From the NCBI RefSeq assembly GCF_009936215.1, contig NZ_AP019551.1, positions 1,078,708 through 1,142,707 on the forward strand: a stretch of DNA of 64,000 nucleotides, written 5' to 3'. This document shows positions 8,947-17,447 of the stretch, piece after piece. Numbering within the stretch: position 1 is the stretch's first letter; each line of letters begins with the position of its first letter. The translations under genes and the position numbers were made by a program. The notes beneath the pieces were generated by a model. The model worked only from the letters and a program-made list of their open reading frames with translations. It ran no database searches and had not been told where the DNA came from. Source of the DNA: Athalassotoga saccharophila. GTDB lineage: Bacteria; Thermotogota; Thermotogae; Mesoaciditogales; Mesoaciditogaceae.

Positions 8947-9031
8947 GTTTTGCCATTATTCCATTTTAAATCATTAGATCTTAGAATTTCTGCTTTTATT
9001 TATGATTTCTTTACAGTTTCATGCACTCGTA

Positions 9032-9061
9032 ACATGCTCCCACCACTTATAGAAATGGGAG
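9032..9061. repeat. Hairpin repeat with a 17-base copy at 49859-49875
   Basis: The 17 bases ACATGCTCCCACCACTT at 9032-9048 recur exactly at 49859-49875, same orientation. Here CTCCCA (9037-9042) also pairs with TGGGAG (9056-9061) to form a hairpin. Hairpins of this CTCCCAC/GTGGGAG kind are common at ends of IS200/IS605 elements, so this may be a solo end or a decayed element; no transposase or TnpB reading frame is present at either site. Confidence 0.4.
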
Positions 9062-9081
9062 AATTCTTGCTTAAAAGGATG

Positions 9082-9834
9082 TTAAAGTTCAGAGTTTCTG
9101 AAATGAAGGTATTGAAGTGCAAATATAACCAAAGAGATCATCAAAAGAATCAAGAAGGTTATTCCAATGGATTGATTGGTAAGCACATCTTGTCCTGTCA
9201 TGTATTCGAGAAAGTCCAAAAACTTGGTCTGTTTGAATACACCGGCAGTTATTAATCCGGCATAAATTGCTATGTCCAAAAGAATAGGCTTAACCTGCCC
9301 CGAAAAGATCATCGATGTGTACGCGCCTATTTGGAAAAACAGCAAAGAACCTGCCGTGACTCTTAATGTCCATATCAAAACCATATTCAGGTTCAGAGAA
9401 AAACCCATTATCCTCGAGAAGAGGTAATAAAACAATCCTCCAGTGACTACCGTTATGGCTGTCAATATATAGCCGGAAATGACCTTTGATGAAAAGATCT
9501 CCCATCTTGTCCTTCTTCCGCTTATGAGATATATCGTTTTGCGTTCTTTCTCCCTTGCGAATATGGGAAAACTGATCACTATGGCGGCAATTATAGAAAG
9601 TAAATTGTAATTTCCGCCGTACCATTCCGCGTAAGAATAAAAAGTGTAATTGGAAAAGATCGCATTGAAACCTTCGCGCCCTAAAGGGTTATTTTTCAAG
9701 TTTTCCTGAATTTGCGGTGAGTTAAAGATGTCAGTCACAAAGTTATGACTCAAAACAGGCACTACGGAAAGGCCGACCATTATGGCAATTAAAACTATAG
9801 ATCTGAAAAGATTCATCCTCAATTCAAGAGCCAT
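9082..9834 (-). CDS. ABC-2 type exporter permease
   Basis: A 250-residue polytopic membrane protein with about six hydrophobic segments, beginning MALELRMNLFRSIVLIAIMV, followed by a soluble stretch and LLSIIAAIVISFPIFAREKERKTIYLISGR, the last part being the ABC-2 family signature between helices. The substrate cannot be read from the sequence. The gene overlaps the ATPase gene by 11 bases and AGAGGAAG gives its ribosome site, so the two form one export complex. Confidence 0.8.
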   Translation of the reverse strand: MALELRMNLFRSIVLIAIMVGLSVVPVLSHNFVTDIFNSPQIQENLKNNPLGREGFNAIFSNYTFYSYAEWYGGNYNLLSIIAAIVISFPIFAREKERKTIYLISGRRTRWEIFSSKVISGYILTAITVVTGGLFYYLFSRIMGFSLNLNMVLIWTLRVTAGSLLFFQIGAYTSMIFSGQVKPILLDIAIYAGLITAGVFKQTKFLDFLEYMTGQDVLTNQSIGITFLILLMISLVIFALQYLHFRNSEL

Positions 9835-10543
9835 AATCTTCCTCTTTCTTCATCATATCTATGAATATCTTTGAAAAGTTCTTTTCATTTCCTTCTTTTA
9901 ATTCCTTCAAGGTACCTGTGTAAATCGATCTTCCATCCTTTAGGATCAAAAGATTGTCACATACCTCCTCGACCTCGGAGAGAATATGCGAGGAATATAT
10001 AACGGTCTTACCTTCTTTTGCAATCTCGCTTACGAGACCGAGCACTTCGTTTCTTACGATGGGATCGAGACCCCAAGTTGGCTCATCGAGTACGTAGATT
10101 TTAACATCCTGCGATAGAGCAAGAGAAAGATAAAGTTTTGTTCTGTTCCCCTGAGAAAGTGATTTAACCCTTCTTCTATAAGTTAGATCGAGCCTTTTTG
10201 AAATCTTTTGAAATCTGTCTTCTGAAAAATGAGGGGCAAATTTAGAAAAATACGCCTTCATCTTTGATGCCGTCAGCCAATCGTACAAATTTTTTTCCTC
10301 TGGAACAAAAGAAATTTCTTTATCCCCATCTGGAAATGGAGAATGACCAAAGATACTTACACTTCCTTCTGTAGCCTTTATGAATCCCATCATGATCTTC
10401 AGGGTCGTTGTCTTTCCTGCTCCATTCGGTCCAAGGATGGCAAAGACACTTCCCGCTGGAATTTCAAATGATACGTCGTCAAGGGCCTTGACCTTTCCTG
10501 GATAAATCTTTGTAACATTTTCGAACTTAACGAATGATTCCAT
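9824..10543 (-). CDS. ABC exporter ATP-binding protein
   Basis: A 239-residue nucleotide-binding subunit of the CcmA/ABC-2 class. Walker A is GPNGAGKTTTLK, the signature is SLSQGNRTKLYLSLALS (a LSQGN variant of LSGGQ), Walker B is IYVLDEPTWGLDP and the switch histidine is in IYSSHILSEVEE. The ATG at MESFVKF is chosen because GGAGGAG sits five bases ahead of it; the upstream in-frame extension has no family character. It partners the overlapping permease. Confidence 0.88.
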   Translation of the reverse strand: MESFVKFENVTKIYPGKVKALDDVSFEIPAGSVFAILGPNGAGKTTTLKIMMGFIKATEGSVSIFGHSPFPDGDKEISFVPEEKNLYDWLTASKMKAYFSKFAPHFSEDRFQKISKRLDLTYRRRVKSLSQGNRTKLYLSLALSQDVKIYVLDEPTWGLDPIVRNEVLGLVSEIAKEGKTVIYSSHILSEVEEVCDNLLILKDGRSIYTGTLKELKEGNEKNFSKIFIDMMKKEEDYGS

Positions 10544-10574
10544 ACTCTCCTCCATCTTAAAAGAGGTTCGATAT

Positions 10575-10623
10575 ATTATACTATACTTAAATAACCACAC
10601 GCCACATGCTCTTATGATATAAT
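10575..10623. promoter_or_regulatory. Divergent promoters between the ABC exporter and the EEP-protein operon
   Basis: On the minus strand a TATAAT lies at 10575-10580, 32 bases before the ATPase start. On the plus strand TGATATAAT (10615-10623) is an extended -10 box 24 bases before the EEP-protein start. Neither has a good -35 box. The two transcripts would start about 40 bases apart and face away from each other. Confidence 0.5.
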
Positions 10624-10647
10624 TTGATGGCATCGAATGGAGGTCTT

Positions 10648-11697
10648 ATGTTATACATCTTGAGCATTTTATCAATCATTTTGGGATTCATAATCTTTTC
10701 CGAGATAACTATGTACAGGCCTCCTAAAATTGAGAAAGTCACAGTTTTACGTAAGATCAAAGGTGAAAAATTTCGCCGTGAATTTTCGATCTTGACTTGG
10801 AATGTAGGTTACGGCGGTCTTGGAAAGAATGCCGATTTTTTCATGAGCGGAGGTAAAACCTCAAAACCAGCAAACAAAAGGGTCGTGGAAGAAAACATGA
10901 ATTCGATTCTTTCCTTTTTATATGATCAAAAATTTGATTTCATTCTTTTGCAGGAAGTTGACTTAAGATCATCAAGGACTTACAAAATAAATGAGGTGGA
11001 GTTATTCTCAAGATTGCCTTACCTTTCTTACTTTGCGATGAATTATAACGTACAATTTGTACCTGTACCTTTACTCTCTCCAATCGGCAAGGTAAAATCC
11101 GGAATTATGATGCTTTCAAAGTTTGAGCCATACAGGGTTGAAAGGTATGCCCTGCCCGGTGATTTAGAATGGCCAAGAAAACTTTTTGAACTCAAAAGAG
11201 CCTTTTTGCTTACGAGGTATCGTGTGGATTCCCATGATTTGCTGATATTGAATCTACATCTTTCGGCCTTTGACGATGGGAAGTTGAGAATGAAAGAACT
11301 TGAATACATCAAGAGTTTCATCTTAAAGGAATATGAGAAAGGTAATTACGTAATAGTTGGTGGAGACTGGAATTTGATAATGCCAGGCCTTTCGAAAAAG
11401 CATTTTGAATTCACAACTTCCGAAAAGTATTTGAAAAATTATCTCGAATTTCCCCTTAACTGGACACAACCAGGATGGCAGTGGGCATTTGATCCGAATA
11501 CTCCTACCAATCGATCTAACGAGAGGCCGTTTGTAAAGGGAGAAAATTTTGTAACAGTCATAGATGGTTTTTTAGTCTCTCCAAATCTCGAGATGATTTC
11601 TGTAAAAACGATTGATTTGGGATTCGAAAATAGCGATCATAATCCTGTACATTTAAAGATTAAACTTAAAGGAGAGTTTAATGGAAGAAAGAACTAA
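10648..11697 (+). CDS. Endonuclease/exonuclease/phosphatase family protein, membrane-anchored
   Basis: The 349-residue product begins with one hydrophobic helix (MLYILSILSIILGFIIFSEI), then an EEP/DNase I-like fold with all expected active-site segments: LTWNVGYGG (Asn), LLQEVDLRSS (Glu), LNLHLSAFD, GGDWNLI (Asp/Asn) and SDHNPVHL (Asp-His). It is a metal-dependent phosphodiesterase or phosphatase; nucleic acid, phospholipid and inositol phosphate are all possible substrates. GGAGG four bases before this ATG decides the start over an ATG 24 bases earlier. It overlaps the CDF transporter gene by 17 bases. Confidence 0.82.
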   Translation: MLYILSILSIILGFIIFSEITMYRPPKIEKVTVLRKIKGEKFRREFSILTWNVGYGGLGKNADFFMSGGKTSKPANKRVVEENMNSILSFLYDQKFDFILLQEVDLRSSRTYKINEVELFSRLPYLSYFAMNYNVQFVPVPLLSPIGKVKSGIMMLSKFEPYRVERYALPGDLEWPRKLFELKRAFLLTRYRVDSHDLLILNLHLSAFDDGKLRMKELEYIKSFILKEYEKGNYVIVGGDWNLIMPGLSKKHFEFTTSEKYLKNYLEFPLNWTQPGWQWAFDPNTPTNRSNERPFVKGENFVTVIDGFLVSPNLEMISVKTIDLGFENSDHNPVHLKIKLKGEFNGRKN

Positions 11698-12574
11698 GCA
11701 GAGCCTAAAGACTGTGAAGATCGGAATTTACGGTAACGCAATACTCGCAATATTCAAAGTACTTCTCGGAATCATAAGTGGATCTATCGCTTTGATAAGT
11801 GACGGAATAGACACGATTATGGACGTTGCAAAATCCATCTTGGCTTATCAGGGCATAAAGGTCGCAGGCCGTCCGCCAGACATCGATCATCCATACGGCC
11901 ATGGTAGGGCCGAAACAATAGTCGCGAATATAATTGGAATTTCGGTCATTTTCGCGGGTTTTATTATTGTTCAGGAATCATTTATCGACCTTGGTCATCA
12001 CGAGGTTATCGCGACTATAATGATCGTAGGCGCATCTATAAGTATAGTGGGAAAGTTCTTTCTTTCTTATTACATGTTCAAAATGGGAAAAAGATTTTCA
12101 AATCAGGCCGTCATTGCAGACGCAAAGGATTACATGAGCGATGTTTTTGCCTCAGTCGCCGTTCTTGTGGGTGGAGTACTTGTCATGATAACTGGAATGA
12201 CGATCTTCGATCCTATCGCTTCTATAGCCGTGGCAGTTTTGATAGTCTGGATGGGCATAGACGTTATAAAGACTGGTCTTCCAGAACTTATGGAAAAACG
12301 TGATCCGGCCATGACAGACCTGATAGAAGAGATCGTTAAAAAGCAAGAATATGTTTTCAACCCCCATCTTATAAGGGTTAGAAAACTCGGATCGTACTAC
12401 ATAGTGGACATGCACGTGGAGATGCCGGGCAAGATGCGCCTTCAACATGTTCACACTATAATGACGTCTATAGAAGACGAAATAAAGAAGAAATTACCAG
12501 AGGTAAAGGAAGTCACGATCCACGCCGAACCGATAGGTGGTGGAGAGGACGAATGGCCGGATATAAAAGAGTGA
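11681..12574 (+). CDS. Cation diffusion facilitator (divalent metal efflux)
   Basis: A 297-residue CDF transporter. It has the two-metal site motifs SDGIDTIMDVAKS in helix 2 (DxxxD) and DIDHPYGHGRAE, a second HxxxD-type pair in ADAKDYMSDVFAS, and a cytosolic C-terminal domain with conserved histidines (VDMHVEMPG, HVHTIM, VTIHAEPIG). The family exports Zn, Fe, Mn or Co in exchange for protons; the exact metal is not decidable here. AAAGGAGAG precedes the ATG. Confidence 0.92.
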   Translation: MEERTKQSLKTVKIGIYGNAILAIFKVLLGIISGSIALISDGIDTIMDVAKSILAYQGIKVAGRPPDIDHPYGHGRAETIVANIIGISVIFAGFIIVQESFIDLGHHEVIATIMIVGASISIVGKFFLSYYMFKMGKRFSNQAVIADAKDYMSDVFASVAVLVGGVLVMITGMTIFDPIASIAVAVLIVWMGIDVIKTGLPELMEKRDPAMTDLIEEIVKKQEYVFNPHLIRVRKLGSYYIVDMHVEMPGKMRLQHVHTIMTSIEDEIKKKLPEVKEVTIHAEPIGGGEDEWPDIKE

Positions 12575-13481
12575 TTTAAATGGAAGAGGATCTCAAAAGA
12601 AGAATAAGGCATGTCATTTTGGCATTTTCTCTTGTTGCCGGAGTTTTTGTCTTCGGCGTTCTCGGTTACATGATAATAGAAAAATGGGATGTCGTCGATG
12701 CACTTTTTATGACCGCAATGACACTGTCAACGGTAGGTTACGGTCTTCCAAAACCTCTCGATTACAACGGTTATCTTTTCACAACGATCCTTATAGTTAT
12801 AGGAATATCCACATATCTTTACGCTATAGGAGTTGTCACCTCATTTTTCTTAGATGGAGATTTAAGAAAATACATGAGATTGAGAAGGATGATGCGTATG
12901 ATAGAAAAAATGGAAGGACACTGTATAGTAATGGGTGGAAGTGAGATAGGAAAGTACGTCGTAAGACAACTTGCAAACAGGAAATATCCATTCGTTTTTG
13001 CAACGCCGACGCCTTCGAGAGTCGATGAAGTAAAGCGTGCAATCTCTGATGTCATGAAAGAAGAAGATTTAATGTACGTCGTCGGAGACGCAATGGACGA
13101 GCAAACTCTTTTAAAGGCTGGCATAAGCAAAGCCTCAACTTTAGTTATTACCCTTTCTGATGACTCCCTTAACGTTTACGTCTCTTTGATGGCAAGAAAT
13201 ATGAACAAGGGATTAAAGATCATAAGCGAGGCCGATAATGTAACTGCCATAAAGAGACTAAGGTATGCCGGCGTAGATAACGTGCTCTCCGCAACGGAGA
13301 TCGTTGGATCGAGGATAGCCTCTCTTGTGCTTAATCCCGCTCTCCAATCCTTTATGGACATAATTCATCAGTCGAACAACATTCACCTTAAAATGGAAGA
13401 AGTTCTCGTCAACGTTAAAAGCCCCTTGGCAGGTAAAACTTTAAAAGAGGCTCAGATAACCCACATTTCGCACATCTTTGA

Positions 13482-15077
13482 TCAGAAATAATATTTTTCA
13501 TATTCAACTCCCAAAAGTCTTATCACTTTGATCTGCAAATCTTTTAAATTCGCTATCTGTGTGGTTGTTTGCCCATCTGTAACCACATTTACAACGGTTA
13601 TGTTCATGAAGTTCTGACATATCCACCTGAATGTCGGCCTGTTTGTCGGCTTTTTCAACTGATTCGGAAATGTTTGCCCTGTCTCTTTCAATGTGCGCCT
13701 TATTTCCCATTCCGAAAGCGAGTACACCAATAACGTCAATACCATTATCATCACAAGTGCCTGAATCCGTCCGGGCTTTTTCAGATACACATCGCTTACT
13801 CCGAAACTTTTGTCTTTCAAAAACCTGAATCCTCTTTCGACCGTTGTCTGGTTTTTGTAATATTCGAGCACTTTTTCATCTTCAAGTTCAATGTCGTTCG
13901 TTGAAAGTATGAATCTTCCGAGTTTTGCTTTGGCCTTTTCAACCGCTTCTTCATTCAGACCTATCTCAGCATCTATTTCATACATTTCTATCGTCGGATC
14001 CCCATCTTTAGGCCTTCCTCTTTTCCCGTCAGTTCTGACTCTTACGCTCTTTATCTCAAACTTGTCGTATTTGAAAAGAGGATGAGCTTCCATCCATTGT
14101 CTGGACTTGTTTATTCCGTCTTCAGAACAAAAATACCGTTCTTTCGTCACAGTCTTTTTCAATGACTTTTCCGCTTCTGTCTTGCTTTTTTTCAAATGCC
14201 TGTCAAATGTTTTCAGTTCCTGTTCTTTAAGATATTTCGAATTCACCATTATCCATTTTTGTTTTATCCCGCCGTAATTGCTTATTTCGGAATACACTTC
14301 ATATCCTTCAATTTTGGTCGGACGAAATTCAACTTCTTTATTTAGCATTTCTTCAGCCTCTTTTATCGTAGACGGCACATGGCTTATCCAGTATGTTGTT
14401 CTGAGTTCGCTAATGTTTTCCGCAGTGTAGAAAGCACTGTCTGCCACATGATAGACTTTCTTGTCTTTGTCAATGTTCTTCCTGATTGCTTTGACCATTT
14501 CTTTGATCGACTCTTTATCCGATTCGTTCCCGTTGTATGTTTTGGCAAACATCGGCATTCCATGCTGATTTACAACCATCCCTATCACGAATTGTTTCAA
14601 ATCCTGTCTGTGATCTTTCGAATGACCGAAGGTGATCTTAAAACCATTCGTCCCGTCTTCCATCTCGTAATTGCCGCTTACACTCACGCTTGTGGTATCG
14701 GTGTGAACGAGGTGAACATCCATTTCAAGTTTGTTCAAAGCGTGCGCCGCTATCTCTTGAAATAATTCCGTTGGACCGTAATCATAAATCTTGTCAAGCA
14801 CTCTGCCGAGAGCGTCATCGTTAAGATCTTCCGGTTTAGTTCCTTCGCCTAAAAGTTTCTCAACATCCCAGTTCTCAAAATAACTCCCTGCAAAGTACAA
14901 TCTCCTGTCAACAAAACCAAGCCCGAGTATGATCATCGCTTTTATTATCGCAGACGTTGAAAGATTGAAGTTCCGGACTTTCGGTATTCTCTTTTCAATG
15001 ACCTCTCCCATTTCAAATTTATCAAATGTCCCAGCCACAAGTCCATGGTGATCAAGTTGCTTTGTAGTGATTTCCAT
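13482..15077 (-). CDS. IS1634-like (IS4-superfamily) transposase
   Basis: A 531-residue DDE transposase. The N-terminus (MEITTKQLDHHGLVAGTF) resembles the DUF4277 region of IS1634-type enzymes; the catalytic aspartates are likely in VHTDTTSVSVSG and YHVADSAFYT, and the glutamate in TTVERGFRFLKDKSF. GGAGG before the ATG sets the start; a longer in-frame extension upstream has no ribosome site. Nothing suggests inactivation, so the element may still be mobile. Confidence 0.9.
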   Translation of the reverse strand: MEITTKQLDHHGLVAGTFDKFEMGEVIEKRIPKVRNFNLSTSAIIKAMIILGLGFVDRRLYFAGSYFENWDVEKLLGEGTKPEDLNDDALGRVLDKIYDYGPTELFQEIAAHALNKLEMDVHLVHTDTTSVSVSGNYEMEDGTNGFKITFGHSKDHRQDLKQFVIGMVVNQHGMPMFAKTYNGNESDKESIKEMVKAIRKNIDKDKKVYHVADSAFYTAENISELRTTYWISHVPSTIKEAEEMLNKEVEFRPTKIEGYEVYSEISNYGGIKQKWIMVNSKYLKEQELKTFDRHLKKSKTEAEKSLKKTVTKERYFCSEDGINKSRQWMEAHPLFKYDKFEIKSVRVRTDGKRGRPKDGDPTIEMYEIDAEIGLNEEAVEKAKAKLGRFILSTNDIELEDEKVLEYYKNQTTVERGFRFLKDKSFGVSDVYLKKPGRIQALVMIMVLTLLVYSLSEWEIRRTLKETGQTFPNQLKKPTNRPTFRWICQNFMNITVVNVVTDGQTTTQIANLKDLQIKVIRLLGVEYEKYYF

Positions 15078-15161
15078 TTTTCTACCTCCGCTGTCTTTTT
15101 CAAATAGATCATAGCAGCAGAAAGGCATAAATCAATGGACTCTATCCGAAACGGTAAATAG

Positions 15162-15170
15162 TGGTATAAT
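15162..15170 (+). promoter_or_regulatory. Possible outward promoter in the insertion sequence
   Basis: TGGTATAAT is an extended -10 box on the plus strand, near the right end of the element and pointing to the cut-off 3' part of the channel gene. The same TGGTATAAT form precedes several genes in the window. No good -35 box is present, so activity is uncertain. Confidence 0.3.
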
Positions 15171-15469
15171 CTTTGTGATGTGCGTCAAGGTTACAGCAAA
15201 TGCTTCTTTGGCTATTACTGACTCTAATCATTTCCCACTTTCAATTTTAAAACATGAGTTTCAAATAAATCCAAAAAACTGTTTTTTATCTGCGGAAAGT
15301 GGGAGATAAGAGAAAAAACAGGACTTTTGGTTGTTGCCATCCAAAGCGGGACTGATTTCAAATTCAACCCCCCATCTGACATGGTTATAAATCCGGGAGA
15401 CATTTTAATTGTGATAGAAAGTAGCGAAAACCAATCGAAGAAATTGAGAGAAATTGCAGAAGGATAAAA

Positions 15470-16843
15470 TCAGGGAATGTAAGGTTTTATCTCTATCTTG
15501 TCGTTTGAAATTTTTGCGATAGACGGTCCAAATTCCTTGTCGATTATCATCCTTCTTCCACCAATTATTATTTCAGTGGATGGATGGATTTTCGATAACG
15601 CTATTATCATGCTATCGTTGGCGTAAGTCGAAATATTTTCTTCGAGTTCCTTAACCTCTGCTATCATCTGAGAAAGGCTTTTGTATATCTCAAGCCTCGA
15701 GGATTTCGCCTGATCGTATTTTTCGGCTTTATCTGCCGGAAGAAAATTATTGTTTTTCTTTTTGGTATCTTCGAGTAATTTTATAAGGCTGGAAAGTTTT
15801 TCAAGGTTTTGTTTCTGAACGTATATCTGAGATGAGAGCATCTTTATTCTATCTCTTATTTTCGGATTAACGCCAACTTCTACCCTTGTTGTTACCGCCA
15901 TTTCGCTTCCTATCTCTTTTGCCATGACGATCAAACCAGCCATAACGTTGGATCCGACTATTTGACCTACATTCCCGGTGACTTCAACCTTTCTTCCAGA
16001 TCTTACTCTGCTGTTTACTATCGATCCATCAACGTAAAGATCCCCATCACATTCAACTATCGCATTTTCAAGAAACTTTACCTTTATATCTCCCTTTGCC
16101 GTAATAAGTCCTTTTCCTCTCCCTTTGACGCCTAAACATTCTATATTTCCACCTGCACTGACATCGGCAGCCTCGATGACTCCTTTTATCTTTATATTTC
16201 CACTTGCTTTAACATAAAAGGTGGGGGAGACACCTCCTCTTATCTCAACATCGCCGGGGAAGTCTATATTTCCAGTCGAATAGTCCACATCTCCCTTTAT
16301 CTCTAACAACTGACTTACCTCAAGAATGCCGTCGTGAATAAGTGGTATTCCGTCTTTTTCGGCTATCGCCTTTGATCCATCTACAATCGAGACGTTTTTG
16401 CCTACGATTAACCTTACGTCTTTCCCATCTTTTGCAGGTATATCATTTCCAAAAACGTCGCGCCCATTCCTACCTTTGGTTGGAGGGATCTTTATTGCAA
16501 GTACATCTCCGGCTTTGACTATTTTAAAGACCTTTACGTCCTTGTAATCTACGGTACCGTCATCGAGGACCAGGGGCCTTCTTTCTTGAGTTCCTTCTTC
16601 GAGTTTGTATTCTATTTTTGCATCTTCTCCATTGACAGGCGGAACTCCACTGGCCACAAGCAGTGGCTCTTTTAAAATTGGATTTTTGACTATCTCTTTT
16701 ATTTTTGCATCGGCAATCCCGAACTTTATTCCCCCGTTATCGAGAACGAATTTTATCTCGCTTTCAGATACATCTTTGTCATTTAAAACGATAAAGGCGT
16801 TTAACTTATCGGCATCAACTTTCAATTCTATCTTTGTATCCAT
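15470..16843 (-). CDS. DUF342/FapA-like polymer-forming domain protein
   Basis: A 457-residue protein of the DUF342 (flagellar assembly protein A domain) family. After an N-terminal region with KAGDVLAIKIPPTKGRNGRDVFGN and PAKDGKDVRLIVGKNV segments, residues about 185-325 form a right-handed beta-helix-like run with repeated glycine/valine rungs (GDVEIRGGV, GNIKIKGVIEA, GGNIECLGVKGRGKG). A coiled coil (KMLSSQIYVQKQNLEKLSSL onward) follows. Function of the family is poorly defined; localisation or envelope scaffolding is a guess. It overlaps the HAD gene by 29 bases; the ATG with CGGAG before it is chosen over one two codons earlier. Confidence 0.8.
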   Translation of the reverse strand: MDTKIELKVDADKLNAFIVLNDKDVSESEIKFVLDNGGIKFGIADAKIKEIVKNPILKEPLLVASGVPPVNGEDAKIEYKLEEGTQERRPLVLDDGTVDYKDVKVFKIVKAGDVLAIKIPPTKGRNGRDVFGNDIPAKDGKDVRLIVGKNVSIVDGSKAIAEKDGIPLIHDGILEVSQLLEIKGDVDYSTGNIDFPGDVEIRGGVSPTFYVKASGNIKIKGVIEAADVSAGGNIECLGVKGRGKGLITAKGDIKVKFLENAIVECDGDLYVDGSIVNSRVRSGRKVEVTGNVGQIVGSNVMAGLIVMAKEIGSEMAVTTRVEVGVNPKIRDRIKMLSSQIYVQKQNLEKLSSLIKLLEDTKKKNNNFLPADKAEKYDQAKSSRLEIYKSLSQMIAEVKELEENISTYANDSMIIALSKIHPSTEIIIGGRRMIIDKEFGPSIAKISNDKIEIKPYIP

Positions 16844-17447
16844 CACCATCTCCGATCAAAACGAATTTCATTCCAACTTTCTGGCATGCACCGTCGAGAA
16901 TCGGATCATTTCCTATCATGGTACACTCTACAGGATCAACCTTTATCTTTGACGCTATCTCGATGAAATACTTTAGATTTGGCTTTAGATAATGAGAATT
17001 TTCCATGAAGGTTATAAGATCGAATTCTTCCTCTCTTAATCCGGCCCATTTCATCCTTTCTTTTATGGCAATCTCCGGAAAAAGAGGATTTGTGGCAAGT
17101 ACTTTTATGCCATCTAAATTCCTCATTTTCTCTATCAACTCACGATTTGGAAGCGTTAGGGATTTCAAAAGTTTGAATTTCCCATTGTAAAAATCAATAA
17201 ATCTTTTTTCGAACTCAGAAGGATCCCTTTTAAACCTTGACCCTATCTTGTCCATGAACTTATGGTAATTGTCTCTGAGATCATCCTGAACGGTCATCTC
17301 TTTTATTATCTCATTTATGGCTTTGACGAACTCGTGTGGTTCAAATTCTGAAAATTCTGAAGAAACAAGTTTAAAATAATTCTCGTAAAAGATATCTTCG
17401 TCTGAAAGTAGAAGCGTACCATCAAGATCGAACAAAAAAGCCTTCAT
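16815..17447 (-). CDS. HAD-superfamily hydrolase
   Basis: A 210-residue HAD phosphatase-like protein. Motif I is FLFDLDGTLLL at the N-terminus (catalytic aspartates), motif II is VLATNPLFPE, the motif III lysine is probably in HYLKPNLKYF and motif IV is CTMIGNDPILDG. The C1 cap is helical. The substrate is unknown. It overlaps alaS by four bases (ATGA) and the DUF342 gene by 29, so it is made from the alaS transcript. Confidence 0.8.
   Translation of the reverse strand: MKAFLFDLDGTLLLSDEDIFYENYFKLVSSEFSEFEPHEFVKAINEIIKEMTVQDDLRDNYHKFMDKIGSRFKRDPSEFEKRFIDFYNGKFKLLKSLTLPNRELIEKMRNLDGIKVLATNPLFPEIAIKERMKWAGLREEEFDLITFMENSHYLKPNLKYFIEIASKIKVDPVECTMIGNDPILDGACQKVGMKFVLIGDGDGYKDRIES

Larger units (their letters stand above)
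13460..15303 (-). mobile_element. IS1634-like insertion sequence, complete (1,844 bp)
   Basis: The element is bounded by imperfect terminal inverted repeats: CCCACATTTCGCACAT at the left end and, read inward, CCCACTTTCCGCAGAT at the right (13 of 16 match). Both sides carry the direct repeat AGATAA (13454-13459 and 15304-15309), a 6-bp target duplication as expected for the IS1634 group. It contains one intact transposase gene. The perfect target repeat and intact frame indicate recent insertion. Confidence 0.92.
12580..15467 (+). pseudogene. TrkA/RCK-type potassium channel gene split by an insertion sequence
   Basis: The 5' part (12580-13459) encodes two helices around a TVGYG selectivity filter and a TrkA-N (RCK) domain. 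The open frame then runs 10 codons into the insertion sequence and stops at 13491. The missing C-terminal RCK_C part lies at 15310-15467, from REKTGLLVVAI to EIAEG. Joining 13459 to 15310 gives one 345-codon frame (880 + 158 bases), reading AQI-REKTG across the join with one copy of the AGATAA target duplication. The present product would be 303 residues with a 10-residue IS-encoded tail. The usual GxGxxG of the RCK domain reads GGSEIG, a mild variant. Confidence 0.93.
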
